DNA of 64,000 bases from Prorocentrum cordatum (taxonomy: Eukaryota; Sar; Dinophyceae; Prorocentrales; Prorocentraceae): the NCBI GenBank assembly GCA_963575745.1, contig CAUYUJ010014549.1, positions 344,501 to 408,500 on the forward strand, written 5' to 3'. The notes under the pieces were generated by a model that worked only from the letters and a program-made list of their open reading frames with translations, made no database searches and was not told the origin of the DNA. The translations under genes were made by a program, and so were the position numbers. Of the stretch, positions 10,241 to 20,688 are shown in pieces. Within the stretch, counting starts at the first letter, position 1, and every line of letters begins with the position of its first letter.

Positions 10241-12590
10241 GTCGGGGGTCTGGGCCCGACTGCGATGGGGTCACGATGGGGCCCGACGGGGCTCGGCGGC
10301 CCGCGCGACGAGGCGGGGTGCCGCCTGGCCCGCGGTTCACTCGACCGAGCTAAGCAGAAGTTCCTGCACGCGGCGGCACAAAGCCCCGTGGTCCGAGGCC
10401 CGATGGCCCTCGCGCGCCAGCCGCCGCGCCGACCCGACCGCCCCGCGCGGCCAGCCTGCGGCCGCCAACCTAAGCCACTCGCCCGCATCACCTTTGCCAC
10501 GGCACCTGCGCCGCGTGCCTTTCGCGCGCAGCTGCCGCCGCGACAGGGGGGGCGTCGCGCGCGCTGGTCCGCGAGTACCATTGACATCCATCTCAATCCC
10601 TCGCGCGCGCGGTGCCTTGCGCGCGCGCGACTCGCGCGACGCGTGCATGGCATGATCGCAGCAGCCTGCCGCGCGCCTTGAACCTCGGCCCAAGCCCAGC
10701 GATGCAAACGCGCCTCAAGCGACAACGGCCGACATGGGGCAGGGGCCGAAGCCGCCGCCTTAACCGCCACCGCGGCCACCCGCGTATATGGGGCGCAAGG
10801 CGCCTCGGCAGCACGCAGGCGCAGCCCGCGCTTGCAAGCCATCGGCCCCGCCGCCAGCAGCTGGCGCCGAACGCCGCATCCCGCAGATGCGACGGCCAGC
10901 CCGACGCGCCCTGCCGTCGCACTGCGCCCCGCGGCTTGCGCGCGGAGCCGTCGGCGCAGCGCGCTCAAGGGTGCGCGCTGGCCCGCGCGATGCCGCCCGT
11001 CTGCCCCGCGCGCGCGGGATCGCTGGCACCCGCGCCCTGCCCGCCAGCCCCGCTGCCAAGCGCAACCTCGCAAATGGCGGCCCTTGCTAACGGCGGCGCG
11101 AGACGGTCGGTCGACGCCGCTGGCGCGGATGCCAGCTGGCGCTGCTGAGCTGGGAGATTGCCAAGTAACTGGGGCGCCCGCCCCGCGCGCGGCCGCGCGA
11201 AACGCGCGCGGCGGCCCGCCGCGCGCGCGCGCCGCGCCCGCAACTGCGCGACGCAATGGCGCGCGCCGGTGATGGGGCGGCGGAGGCGCGCTTGCCCTGG
11301 TGGAACCCGCCTGCCCGCGTCCCGCCGCCGCGGCGCGGCCGCGCTGCGCAGCGCCAGCGCCGACGCCCCGAATGGCAGGGCGGGCCGTCCTCGGGCGGCC
11401 CGTCTGGCGCCGACGAAGAGGGCCCGAGCGGCGGCGACGCTGCGTCCGCGGCGCAATCGTCCGACGCGGCGTCGCGGCAGAGCGCGCCCTCGCCTTGCGG
11501 CGGCGGCTCGGGGCGCGGCGGCGCGCCGCTCGCTGGGCGGCTGGGAAGAGCAAGCGCGGGAAGCCCAGCGCCGCGGGAGGGGGGCGGGCGGGCGCGCATT
11601 CGCGCCACTTGCTGCGCGCGATACGGGCGCAGCGGGCTCGCATCGAGAGCGCCGAGGCCGAGCCGCGCGACTCGAACTGACGCTCTGCGCGCGGATGCGC
11701 ACGCTGTGACTATGACTGCGGCGCGCCCTGCGAGTGCGACGGGGCGCCGCGCGCGCGTCGGATGCGGCGCGCGGTCGGGGCGGCGACCAGGCAAGCGCAC
11801 GAGATTGATCCGTTGCCGCGCGAACCAAGTCGGCGCGAGTAAGGGGCCCATGCGGCTCGCCTAGAACGTCGGGCAATGCCGAGAAAGCGCTCGATATGAA
11901 AGGGGCGGTGGCCGCGGCGGCCTTGCATCTTCTCGCGCGGAACGACGCGGAAGCTCAAGCGCGCTCGGGTCGAAGTTCGCGCGGCGCAAGATACGCCCGC
12001 CACCCGCCCGCCCCCTTGGGGGGGCAGCGGAGGTGGAGGGGCGCAGCGCGACATAATGATGGACGCAAGGTGGCGATCAGCCGACGCACTCGCAAACTAA
12101 AGTGCGATTTCGCGTGAACCGAAACAAAAGCAGGCGCGCCCGCGCGGGCGGCCAGATGGCAACGCATGCGGCCCCGAAGCGGAGAGTCGGCGCTGTGGCG
12201 GGATGGCAAACGCGCGTAATTGGCCACGCGCGGTGCCCGAATAGGATTTGCTAGAGCTCTCATTCAGGAAATGGGCTCGGTAAGATGGATCGCAACCGCT
12301 AAAAAACAAACGGCATTCACGCGGGCAGATGCCTGGGCCGAGCTGGGCTTGAGGAGAAGCCCGCATCGAAACCACCAAAAACCAACATTGCACTACGCGG
12401 GCCCAAGTAGAGCTGGATCGGGAAACACGCGGGAGCCACATGGACCCCTCACACGATGAAATGCAACATACATCGCGCTTAGAAGCCCGTGCCTGCACGA
12501 GAATGAGCACGACGTTGCGAGTCAACATCGAGGGGGGCGCCGTCGGCGCGGGCGGCCGATGCGCTCGCGCATGGCTGGGAAACCTGGTAG
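10241..12590. other. Very GC-rich region, no supportable gene
   Basis: Dominated by CGCGCG and GGCGCC strings. A 722-codon minus frame (9475-11643) crosses the minisatellite and has Arg/Ala/Pro composition throughout, as expected when GC content removes stops. Nothing here is supported as coding. Confidence 0.5.
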
Positions 12591-12599
12591 CCAATCATG

Positions 12600-13165
12600 G
12601 GTCGCCAACCGCGGCGCTGCACGGCGCGCCGCCTCTTCCGCATTCAAGTACGCCGCAGCCCCTCGCGCCATAGCACGGCGCCCGAGCACGGCGCGGCACG
12701 AGCGCGACGCGGCGCGGCACGCGGACGCGGCGCGGCGCGGCGCGACACTTACGCTCGCACTCTCTGGGTCCTGAGCACTGGCAAATCACGGCGCACTCGC
12801 GGCGCGGCGCGCGGGCACTGCGCGGCCCGGCGTGGCGCGGCGCCGCGCTCTGTCAGCTTTCTTGCATATCGCAATCCAGATATCAAGCACGGCGCGGCCG
12901 CGCGAGCGGCGCGGCGCACGCGGGAACACAGCGGCGCGGCACGGCACAGCACCACGCGATACCCCCTTCGAACCGTCGAAGCCTCATATGGAAAGGCACG
13001 CGCAACGGCGCGGCGAGCAGGCGCGACGCCGTCGGCACGGCACGGCAACCGCATCGCAATGTAACAGGGTCTAGTGTCTAGTAGACGCGGCGCGGGTCGC
13101 CACGCGCGCGGCACGGCGCGCGGGCACCGCGCAGCAAGGCACGGCAAAGCGCGGCACGGCACCTG
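12600..13165. repeat. GC-rich simple repeat region built on GGCGCGGCAC
   Basis: Short words GGCGCGGC, GGCACGGC and GGCACGCG recur irregularly in blocks (12670-12760, 12785-12850, 12885-12960, 13080-13165), separated by short unique pieces. No gene is visible. Confidence 0.7.
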
Positions 13166-13289
13166 TCGGACACCCGCGCAGACAGAAATAAGTTCTTGTA
13201 ATGCCAAGGGGGGCCCTTACAGCATTCGCTCTTCATGGCACGAAGTGGGAACAGCACGCAACCCGCGCATGATATAGCAGGGGCCCCCC

Positions 13290-13500
13290 GCGGGACTGAA
13301 AAGGCAGAGCCTTTCCCCCAAGATAGCCACAAAGGGTTCCCCAGAGGCCCCTGGCGCGCCCCCAAGAAGCCTCCTAGACGCCACCAAGGAACCCCCCCAG
13401 AGGCCTCCACTAGCCCCCTAGACGCCCGCCCATTGAGGCCCTTTAGAGGCGCCCTAGAAGACCCTCCAAGTCACCCGAGAGGCCCCTGCCCACAGCCAAG
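13290..13500. repeat. Degenerate short tandem repeat (CC-AGAGGCC-CCTAGACGCC type)
   Basis: Words AGAGGCC(C/T), CCTAGACGCC and CCCCCAGA recur about every 20-30 bases. The region is short and diverged, with no coding evidence. Confidence 0.5.
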
Positions 13501-14019
13501 GCACGGTGGTAGGTTGGGCCGAAGGCCATTGGATGACTTCCACGGTCGTCGCAAGCTCTCAGCCCCCCTGTTCGGCGGAATGGCGCAAGCCATTTGAGTA
13601 AGCGACAGCTGGCGTCCGAAGATAAAGGAAAGTGTCATCAACGGCCGCGGCAAACATCAAAGAAGCTAGCACTCGCCAAGTAACGCAAGCAAACTATACT
13701 GACACTGGACGGCGTTGTAGTGCACACACATATTACATATCCTCGGAGGTCGACCGCCTTCGGCCAGGACTGCGTGAACTGAAAGGCCCTGACCGCCACT
13801 TGCGGTCAGGTGGGCCTGACCGCAAGTGGGATCCAGCGGAGTTATGGGCAGTCGGGTTGCAGCGCGAACCCATGTGAAAGCATACGCGACTCCGACGCGG
13901 GCGGGGCGGTTAGTGCCTGGAGCGGGGGACGCGCGGTGGCCGTGCAGTAAGTGCGCCTCCGCGCATCTCCACGCGTGCCGTTGGGCACTCCAGGCATTTC
14001 CCCTCCTTCCGTGTCTTAG

Positions 14020-14340
14020 CACCGTTGCCTCCGCGTGCCCGCTCCGTCACCCTCGTCGCCCAACCTAGTCAATTGTCTCCCCGCCTCCGCCCTCGCCCTG
14101 GGCCTCGTCAAATCGCCCTCCTCCCCCGCGCGCTCTTTCCTCAGTCCCACTCCTCCTCTCCACTTATCTCGCCCCGTTGCAGCCCCTCCCCCTGCCCGTC
14201 CCTCCCTGCTTCAATTTCCAGGTCGCTCATCGTGCACCTCCTTCGCCTCGCCACTCTTTACACGCCCCGGTTCGCGAGTTATCATCGTTCCTTGTTTGCG
14301 CATCCCCCGCCAGTTGTGTTGTTGGAGGCCCCCCTCCCCC
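14020..14340. other. Pyrimidine-rich stretch
   Basis: About 300 bases strongly biased to C and T on the plus strand (e.g. CTCCTCTCCACTTATC). It could be a splice or promoter-associated tract, but no gene follows on the plus strand. From 14340 to 14918 nothing is recognised. Confidence 0.4.
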
Positions 14341-14918
14341 TCAGAGATTTGAGGCTTCCGCGGGAGTGGGCTGGCGATGCGACGCATTGAGGTCTCATGC
14401 CCCCAGACCCTCTTCAATAGGGCCAATCTTTTTCGCGCCGAAACAACAGGTGGGGCGCCGCCGCGACCCCCGCCCTCGAGCTGAGCTGTGCGCTGCAGCC
14501 CTCGACCTCGCAGCTCAAGTTGGACCCTCTGGGCTGAACGCACCGCGAACCGACGAGGGCTGAACCTGGAAGGCATTCTCTGGGCTGAGCAGCCTGGACT
14601 TTCAAACGCGTGGGAAACAACTGTAGGTTAACAAGCAAACCCGTAAGCCCCCGCGGGTCGACGTGGACGCCCCCCCCCCACCACCAGGGCATGATGTGCA
14701 CGCGGCCCCGTCGGGGCCGAGTTTCCAGGAGGGCCCCGATAACCGCGCTGGCAAGGGGCCCGCCAGGGCCCAACTTACCAGGCCACCCCTCAGCGACCGA
14801 TCCAAAAAATGGCCCGCCCGGACCCCCATCGCGGTTTTATGACGCTCTGAAGGTTTTAGGCGGAGTGCAACTCTGGGCAAAGGGCGCCCAATCCAAACGA
14901 CACGCATGCATTCTGGGT

Positions 14919-17900
14919 CTATGGGTCGCCGCGTGGCTCCCCGCCCTCATCCCCCTCATTCGGGCCCCGCTCCTTCTCGGCGAGCGCCTCCATCAGCGGG
15001 CTGCTGGCCAGGGCGCGGCGCCGCGCGAGGACGCGTTCACGGTGTCCAGGTTTGAACTCGTGGACGTGCTCCCACCGCTCGATCAACCGCGCCTCCTCGG
15101 CAGTCAACTCCAGCCAGGCGGCGAACAAGCCGAGCATCCTGCCCTTCGCCTTGTTGGACCCCAGCGGGGTGCACCTCCGAGTGAGGAAGCACCCAGGGCC
15201 GCACTGGTGAGACGCCACCAGGCACTGAACAACCATGACATCTGTGGTCGCGCAGTACCTGATGATGCCATTGCTGCACGGCACCACGAGCTCGGGAGGA
15301 ACCTTGCCGAGGCCCCGCGGGCTGCCCAGGCCCACTGCCACGAGCGGCGGCGCGGCCCCTGGAGGCGGAGCCGCTGCTGGCGGCGGCTCGGGAGGCGGCG
15401 GCACCCGCAGCGGCAGCCCGAAACCAACTGCGATCGCCTCGTCCAGGGCGCCCTCGAAGCCGCCGTCGCCGCCCTCCCCGCCAGGGCAGTGGATATCACA
15501 GCCCTCGTCGCTGCCATCATCGCCTCCCCCCTCTTCCGAGCCGCTGCCGTGACCCTCGGACCCCGCGACGCCGCCCTCGCTCTGGCCGTGCTCGGAGGAG
15601 GACGCGCCGCTGGCCCCAGGGTCGGCCATGCCCTCGGAGTGCTTGTCGCTCTCGTCGTCGTCGGAGTCTGAGCTGCTGCCGCTGTCAGCGCCAGCGCTGG
15701 AGCTGCTGCCAGCGCCGCTCGCAGAGCTGGTCGGTGACCTCGCGGGCTCGCCACGGCCCCTCCCAGGGGCGCCGCGACCGCGGCGCCCGCGGCCCCGACC
15801 CGCTGCCCGACGCGCTGCCGCAGGCCGCAGCTTTCGAAGCATCTTGAGCGGCGGCGCGACCTCATCCGTCACGCTCGTGATGAACAGCTTCCAGGGCTCC
15901 ACGATGGCGACGCGCCTGTCTCGACCGACGAACTTCCAGAAGCTGATGGTCATGCGCGAGCCCACCTCGAACGACCTGATCATCTCCCACATGGATCTCC
16001 AGAACTTCGTCGAGCCAACAAGTTTGATCGGCGATACGCCTAAGACGTCGGCATGATCCCTGGACGGGTCCCTCTCCAACTCAACCACAGTAGGCGAGAA
16101 CGGCTTCTGGAAATGAATTGCGACGTGGAAAAAAAAAAAGCACACGACTCCGCCCTCGCCATCGCCGAGGGGCCCAATGGCAGAAGCCGCGTCGCCACCA
16201 ACCTCTGCCTCGGCGTGCGGAGGAGCAGCCGTGACGGCGAACCGCAGCACCGAGTCGCCCCTGGCCAGCGCGGCCTTCGTCGCCTTGGGGCCCAGGCGGC
16301 GAGAGGCGGCAAACGCGGACCTGAGGTGCGCCTCAAGCCTCGCCAGCATCTTGCCGTCGCCTTCGTGGATACAAGCCTCGGCCTCGTGGCAGCGTCGGCG
16401 GCAAGTGGGGACCTTGCCAAGAGCTGGAACAATTGCCATCGTAAGCGTTCGGTGCATGGCCGTCCACTCGGAGACCCGCGCCGCGGTCGAATGGCAGGCC
16501 TCGCCTTCCACGCCGCGGCTGGCGTCCGACGCCACGCATGACGGGCGCCTGCGGTACCTCAGGACCGTGCCAGCGTCGATCTGGACATCGATATCGCCCG
16601 TGGCGGCAGCGGCCCTGTCGACGATCGCGAACATGCCATCGTCGCGCTCCTGGTGAGCCCGCTTCCGAGCAAGAGCCGCATCACGTACCAGCCCAGCAAG
16701 TCTGGTCTCCTGCGCGGAGCCGCTGCGCCGCTGGCGGAGGGCGCTGGCCCTGGCAGCCGCGCCTGCATCCAAGATCGAGGAAAGCTCATCCGCCCATCGT
16801 GACTTCTTCAACTCGCCGCCGTCGGGCAAAGCATCCCGTCGGCAGCGGCTCGACTGCAGTAGCCCGATAGCCCCGATGTCGCCCAGGGCCGACGCTGCCG
16901 AAGGTTTTCGCCGCTTCTGAAACGCACGCTCCCCTGAAAGGTGTCGGTCCCTCGCAAGGGCCCCAACCAATTGGTGCTGCTCCCGCTCAGCGTCGCCCAG
17001 CTGCTTGTGCTGCTCCGACAGCTCTGCCGCAGACTCCTGCGTGAGAAAGCCACCATGCATGTGAACATACGCCCGCCAAGTCCACATCTTGAGGCTGTTG
17101 CTCCCTCGCAGCGGGCCCCGATCCTGGAGGGCCCGCTTGGGGGCAGGGGCCCTCTGGAGATCAGGTGGGCGAGGAGCTGCGCCAACTTCTAAATCAGCGG
17201 CTGACTTAGTTGTGTACTGAGCACTAACCTCCTCAACAGTCTCCACATGGGTCCACACCCTGAAGCGCGCGCCCCTCTGGTTGACAGGGTGCGCGCGCTC
17301 GGCGTCGGCAGTGTCCATCTCGGCCATCACGACGGCACCCTTTAGCTCGGCCTTGGCCGTGGGTGAGTCCAAGCGCCCAGCGTAGAACTTTGCGAAATCC
17401 TCAGAATACGGATCCAATAGACACGACTTGGTACCCTCCAGCTTCTTAAACATGTCGGGGTCCTTCAGGGCATACAGCAGTGGCATGGGCCAATTACAAT
17501 TGGTCCTGTACACCAGGTGGTACGCCACGGCACCAAGACGATAATGCAATCGGTATAGATCCAGCGCCGCCATCTCCGTGCGATGCTGCAGCGGGTGCCA
17601 CGATGAGGCATCGAAGATAGCCTTGTAGGAGCTCGTGAGGATGTCAACGGCGTCCTTGTCCTCGTGCGCCAACCAGGCCTGGTGCGCCCTAGGCTCTCCA
17701 CGGGATACCTTATGCTGCTGCTGATGTTCGAATGTCGACCCACTCATGTACAACTGTTTCGTAACGTAGCTGTCAGTCCTCGACGCCATCACTGAGGCAA
17801 CGGAGAGGTTGTCTGAAACTCGCCCGCTGAGCATCCACGCGCGGGCGCCCAAGACCCGAGCGTCCTGCTCCTCCCTGAACGCATTGACGTCGCCCATGTC

Positions 17901-19503
17901 TGCCTGCGCATCATCTGGCCCGTCGGCGTCGGGACAGCGTCGGGGACCAGCGTCGCCCTCGCCGCCGCGCTGCAAATCTGGTGGCTCATCATCGTCTCCT
18001 CCGCGAGCCTCGCCGCCAGCAGGCGGCGGCGCGGTGGCGCGCCGCTGCTGGGGCGCTGGCAGGGCCCGCAAGTACGATACCTGGAAGATGCCGTGAACTG
18101 AAGCTGGCAGGCCAACTGATCGGTGACTCCTCAACTTGTTGGTCCAATTGGCCCTGTTCAAAACGTCAATGCTGCCAAAGAGAGCGCCGACGCCGAACCT
18201 CCTCATCATGTAAAGGGTGTGGGCAGGGGGCTTGCAACACCCTCGACAATAATGCTCAATGACCCCATGCTTCCGTATATCTCCATTGTACAGTCTGGTG
18301 CAGATGGCTTTGCGGTACATCAGCGAGGGGTCGGTCAAGTCATTGAAATGCAAATCCCAGGTGCGCTCACGGTGCTCTGCGGCATCAGGTGGGCACATAC
18401 CTCGTTTCACAACGACCTGCTCCTCATGGATTCTCCTGGCCTCGTGTCTCAAAGTAATCACGTGGTCGCCCGAGAGAGACATCTGGCAACGAACGAGGTG
18501 TGCATCGAAAGGCTTGACGGTGATAAAACCCTGCTCGGCGACTTTCTTTTTTCATGTGGGCCCTGCACAACATGAGCAACTGTGACCTCAATGGGACCTG
18601 TGTGCACCTGGCCCGCTCGTTCCTCAAGTTCCCACTGGCAGCGTCGCACCCAATGATATCGACCTGTCTGGGAAACCGACCTTCAACGATAGAGTCGTAC
18701 GAGCTGTCCACCTGCACGTGCAACGCCGCGTTGATGACCTCGGCCTTCGAGCCCTGCAGCACGCATAAATGGGTCGGTATCTGGCCACACATGTGTAAGT
18801 ACTCCTCTGTCTGCCGCGCTCGCTTCCTCACCGCGATGCCGAAGCCAGCCTTGGTGACGAAGGTCTCGCGCGTGCCTTTGGTCCTCTCTGTGATGACATC
18901 TTCGCCGTAATCGTGCTCCACATTACATGTAAGCTTCATCCTCGTACCATCGTACTTCCGCATCCTGAAGAAAACCAATGGCTCCACCATGCCCTCGGGC
19001 TGGCCCGCAGTCAACCTGCAAGCCTCCAGCATCCGCTGAATGATCCCAGACACGTGTCGCTGAGAAGCGAAATAACATGCGTGGGCAGCAGTATACACTT
19101 TCTCTCGGCAATGGTTGAACCCTAAACCCAATCTGTTTGCCATAACCGTGTTGCTCTCCAAGACCACAGGCGATCCGTCATCATGCCGTCTCTCCACCAT
19201 CACGCGCACCAGCCTGGCGAGCCCATCGCTCAAAGCCGAAGGCGCCTGGCTGTCACGAGGACGTACTGCCAGAGGCCCTGGGACTGGCTGGGCTGGCAGC
19301 GGCTGGTGCGGCACGATGGCCTGGCCGTCGCCCAGCGCCGCGGGGCTCGGCTGCCCGTCGCCGAAGCCCTCGTCGAGCCAGTCCTCTTCCTCACTGGGCA
19401 GCTCGACTCCCTCTGGCGCGCCGCCTGCGGCAACATCAGGCGTCGGTATGCTCAGCGAGCCCCAGTCCTCATCGCTTTGCCAGCGCTCAGACTTAGAGCT
19501 CAT
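14919..19503 (-). CDS. Long protein of unknown function, SL-marked, with one frame change at a poly-A tract
   Basis: The start is the ATG at 19503 (MSSKSERWQSDEDWGS), 28 bases inside an SL relic, so the 5' UTR is very short. About 330 codons run to 18540, where a run of six A (minus strand, HMKKE) precedes a +1 switch. The other frame continues KVAEQGFITVKPFDAH and stays open for about 1,200 more codons to 14919. Visible pieces are an acidic N-terminus; a globular part with VDIIGCDAASGNLRNERA and LLMLCRAHMKKE; a Cys/His patch HYCRGCC; long helical Arg/Ala/Lys-rich middle sequence; and a C-terminal Gly/Arg then Ser/Asp/Glu/Gly-rich tail. The Asp-containing CDAASGN block followed by a Cys-x2-His block recalls DDE transposases, but I would not assign that. 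A run of 11 T at 16129-16139 encodes four Phe and is probably an indel or intron edge. Confidence 0.6.
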
Positions 19504-19531
19504 GGACAGGGAGAGCAAGAAACGAAACGTG

Positions 19532-19552
19532 TTTGAGCCCAAATGGTTACGG
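19532..19552 (-). other. Spliced-leader relic
   Basis: The minus strand reads CCGTAACCATTTGGGCTCAA, matching the SL core at 18 of 21 positions. It lies 28 bases upstream of the ATG at 19503 on the same strand, which supports both the start choice and a retroposed-mRNA origin of that gene. Confidence 0.75.
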
Positions 19553-19619
19553 CACGCGTGCGGTCAAAGTGAGGATGTGTATCAATTTTATTTCGGCACG
19601 CCCTTCACGCATATCGCCA

Positions 19620-19770
19620 CCCATTGAGGGTCCATCGCGGGCGCCACATTTTGGTCCCATTGTGGGTGCCACTTTTGGGGGCTCATTGGTGGGATACGTT
19701 TCGGGGCTTCTATTGCGAGCGTCAGTTTGGGGGTTCCATTGCGAATTCCTCTTCGGGGCCCCGACGACGA
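19620..19770. repeat. Degenerate ~30-bp tandem repeat
   Basis: Phrases of the type TCCATTG(C/T)G(G/A)GxGCCAxxTTTGGGG recur about five times. It is too diverged for a firm unit length. Confidence 0.45.
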
Positions 19771-19974
19771 CGACGATTCCTAACGTGCGAGCGCGTGCCG
19801 CAAAGTCCGCCGACCCCCAGCTGGAGGGAACCAGGCGATGGACGCGAACCAAGGATGCCCCTGAATATGTGGCCCCTGAGCACACAGCTTCGCACGCACG
19901 GCGCGCCAGAGCACGTCCTCTTCTCATTTGATTCCCTGGCCCTACAAGAAAACTCAACTTTTTTGGGGGTCCTA

Positions 19975-20100
19975 GGCGCACAAAAATGGCCATCAACTTT
20001 TTTAAACACCCCACACGCGCCCATCAGACCCCCATCAACTTTTTCTCACACCACACACACGCCCATCATACCCCCATCTCACACGGGACCCCCCTCGAAG
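19975..20100. repeat. Minisatellite of CCCCCATCAACTTTTT and CACACGCCCATCA phrases
   Basis: GGCCATCAACTTTTTT, CCCCATCAACTTTTTC and CGCCCATCA(G/T)ACCCCCATC recur with CACAC linkers. CATCAGACCCCCATCAA (20022-20038) is the reverse complement of a 17-mer in the array at 9915-10240. It lies about 400 bases left of the DIRS-like element. Confidence 0.7.
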
Positions 20101-20503
20101 GCATCAAAACCCATCAATCCTCTCAAGACAGGACAGACGGGACGGGGAGTCTCAAATGTCCCTGGCCTGTGCCTCTCGCGGGGAGGGCGCAGCCTGCCGC
20201 TGGAAGGTGGCTCACGCCGCAGCTCGGGCACCCGCCGCGCGGTCGGGCCCACGCATGCTGCACGTTTCACCGATGTGGGATTCGGACGCAGACGCCCTGG
20301 CCCTCGTCGGCCGTTTCTTACGCGAGCGGCCACCGTCGACACAGGTTGGCACTGTTTGCCCCCCCCCCCTCTTAGGCCAACGCCCGCCCGCTTCTCGAGT
20401 GGAGCGTGCGTCTCCGAGTTGGGGTCTCGTGTCTCCTCGGGCGCTCCTGCCACACCTTCGGCGTTCGCGCACCTGTTCTTCGTCTTTAACCGTGGGTTTT
20501 CGG

Positions 20504-20635
20504 CTTAGTTGTTTGTCCTAAACGGTTGGACCCCGCCCTCCCCAGTCGGCTTGGGTTTCCTCTCTCCCTGCTCCTGCCTCTGCTTGCCCTTCCTTTTCCC
20601 TCTCTCCCGCTCAAGCCTTCGGGGCTCGAAGCCCT
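20504..20635 (+). repeat. Split direct repeat A1 of the DIRS-like element
   Basis: Begins CTTAGTTGTTTGTCCTAAAC and ends AAGCCCT; pyrimidine-rich centre. Identical to 35715-35846 except for one G/A difference near its right end. It lies upstream of the first ATG of the element (20689). Confidence 0.95.
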
Positions 20636-20688
20636 GGAGCCGACCTCAGGAGGTCTGGGCGCCCGCGGCGCCCGGAAGCGTGCGTGCC

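Noticed and set aside
9475-11643. 722-codon minus-strand open frame
   Set aside because: It is Arg/Ala/Pro-rich throughout, crosses a minisatellite, and overlaps similar long frames on both strands. Extreme GC content explains the lack of stops.
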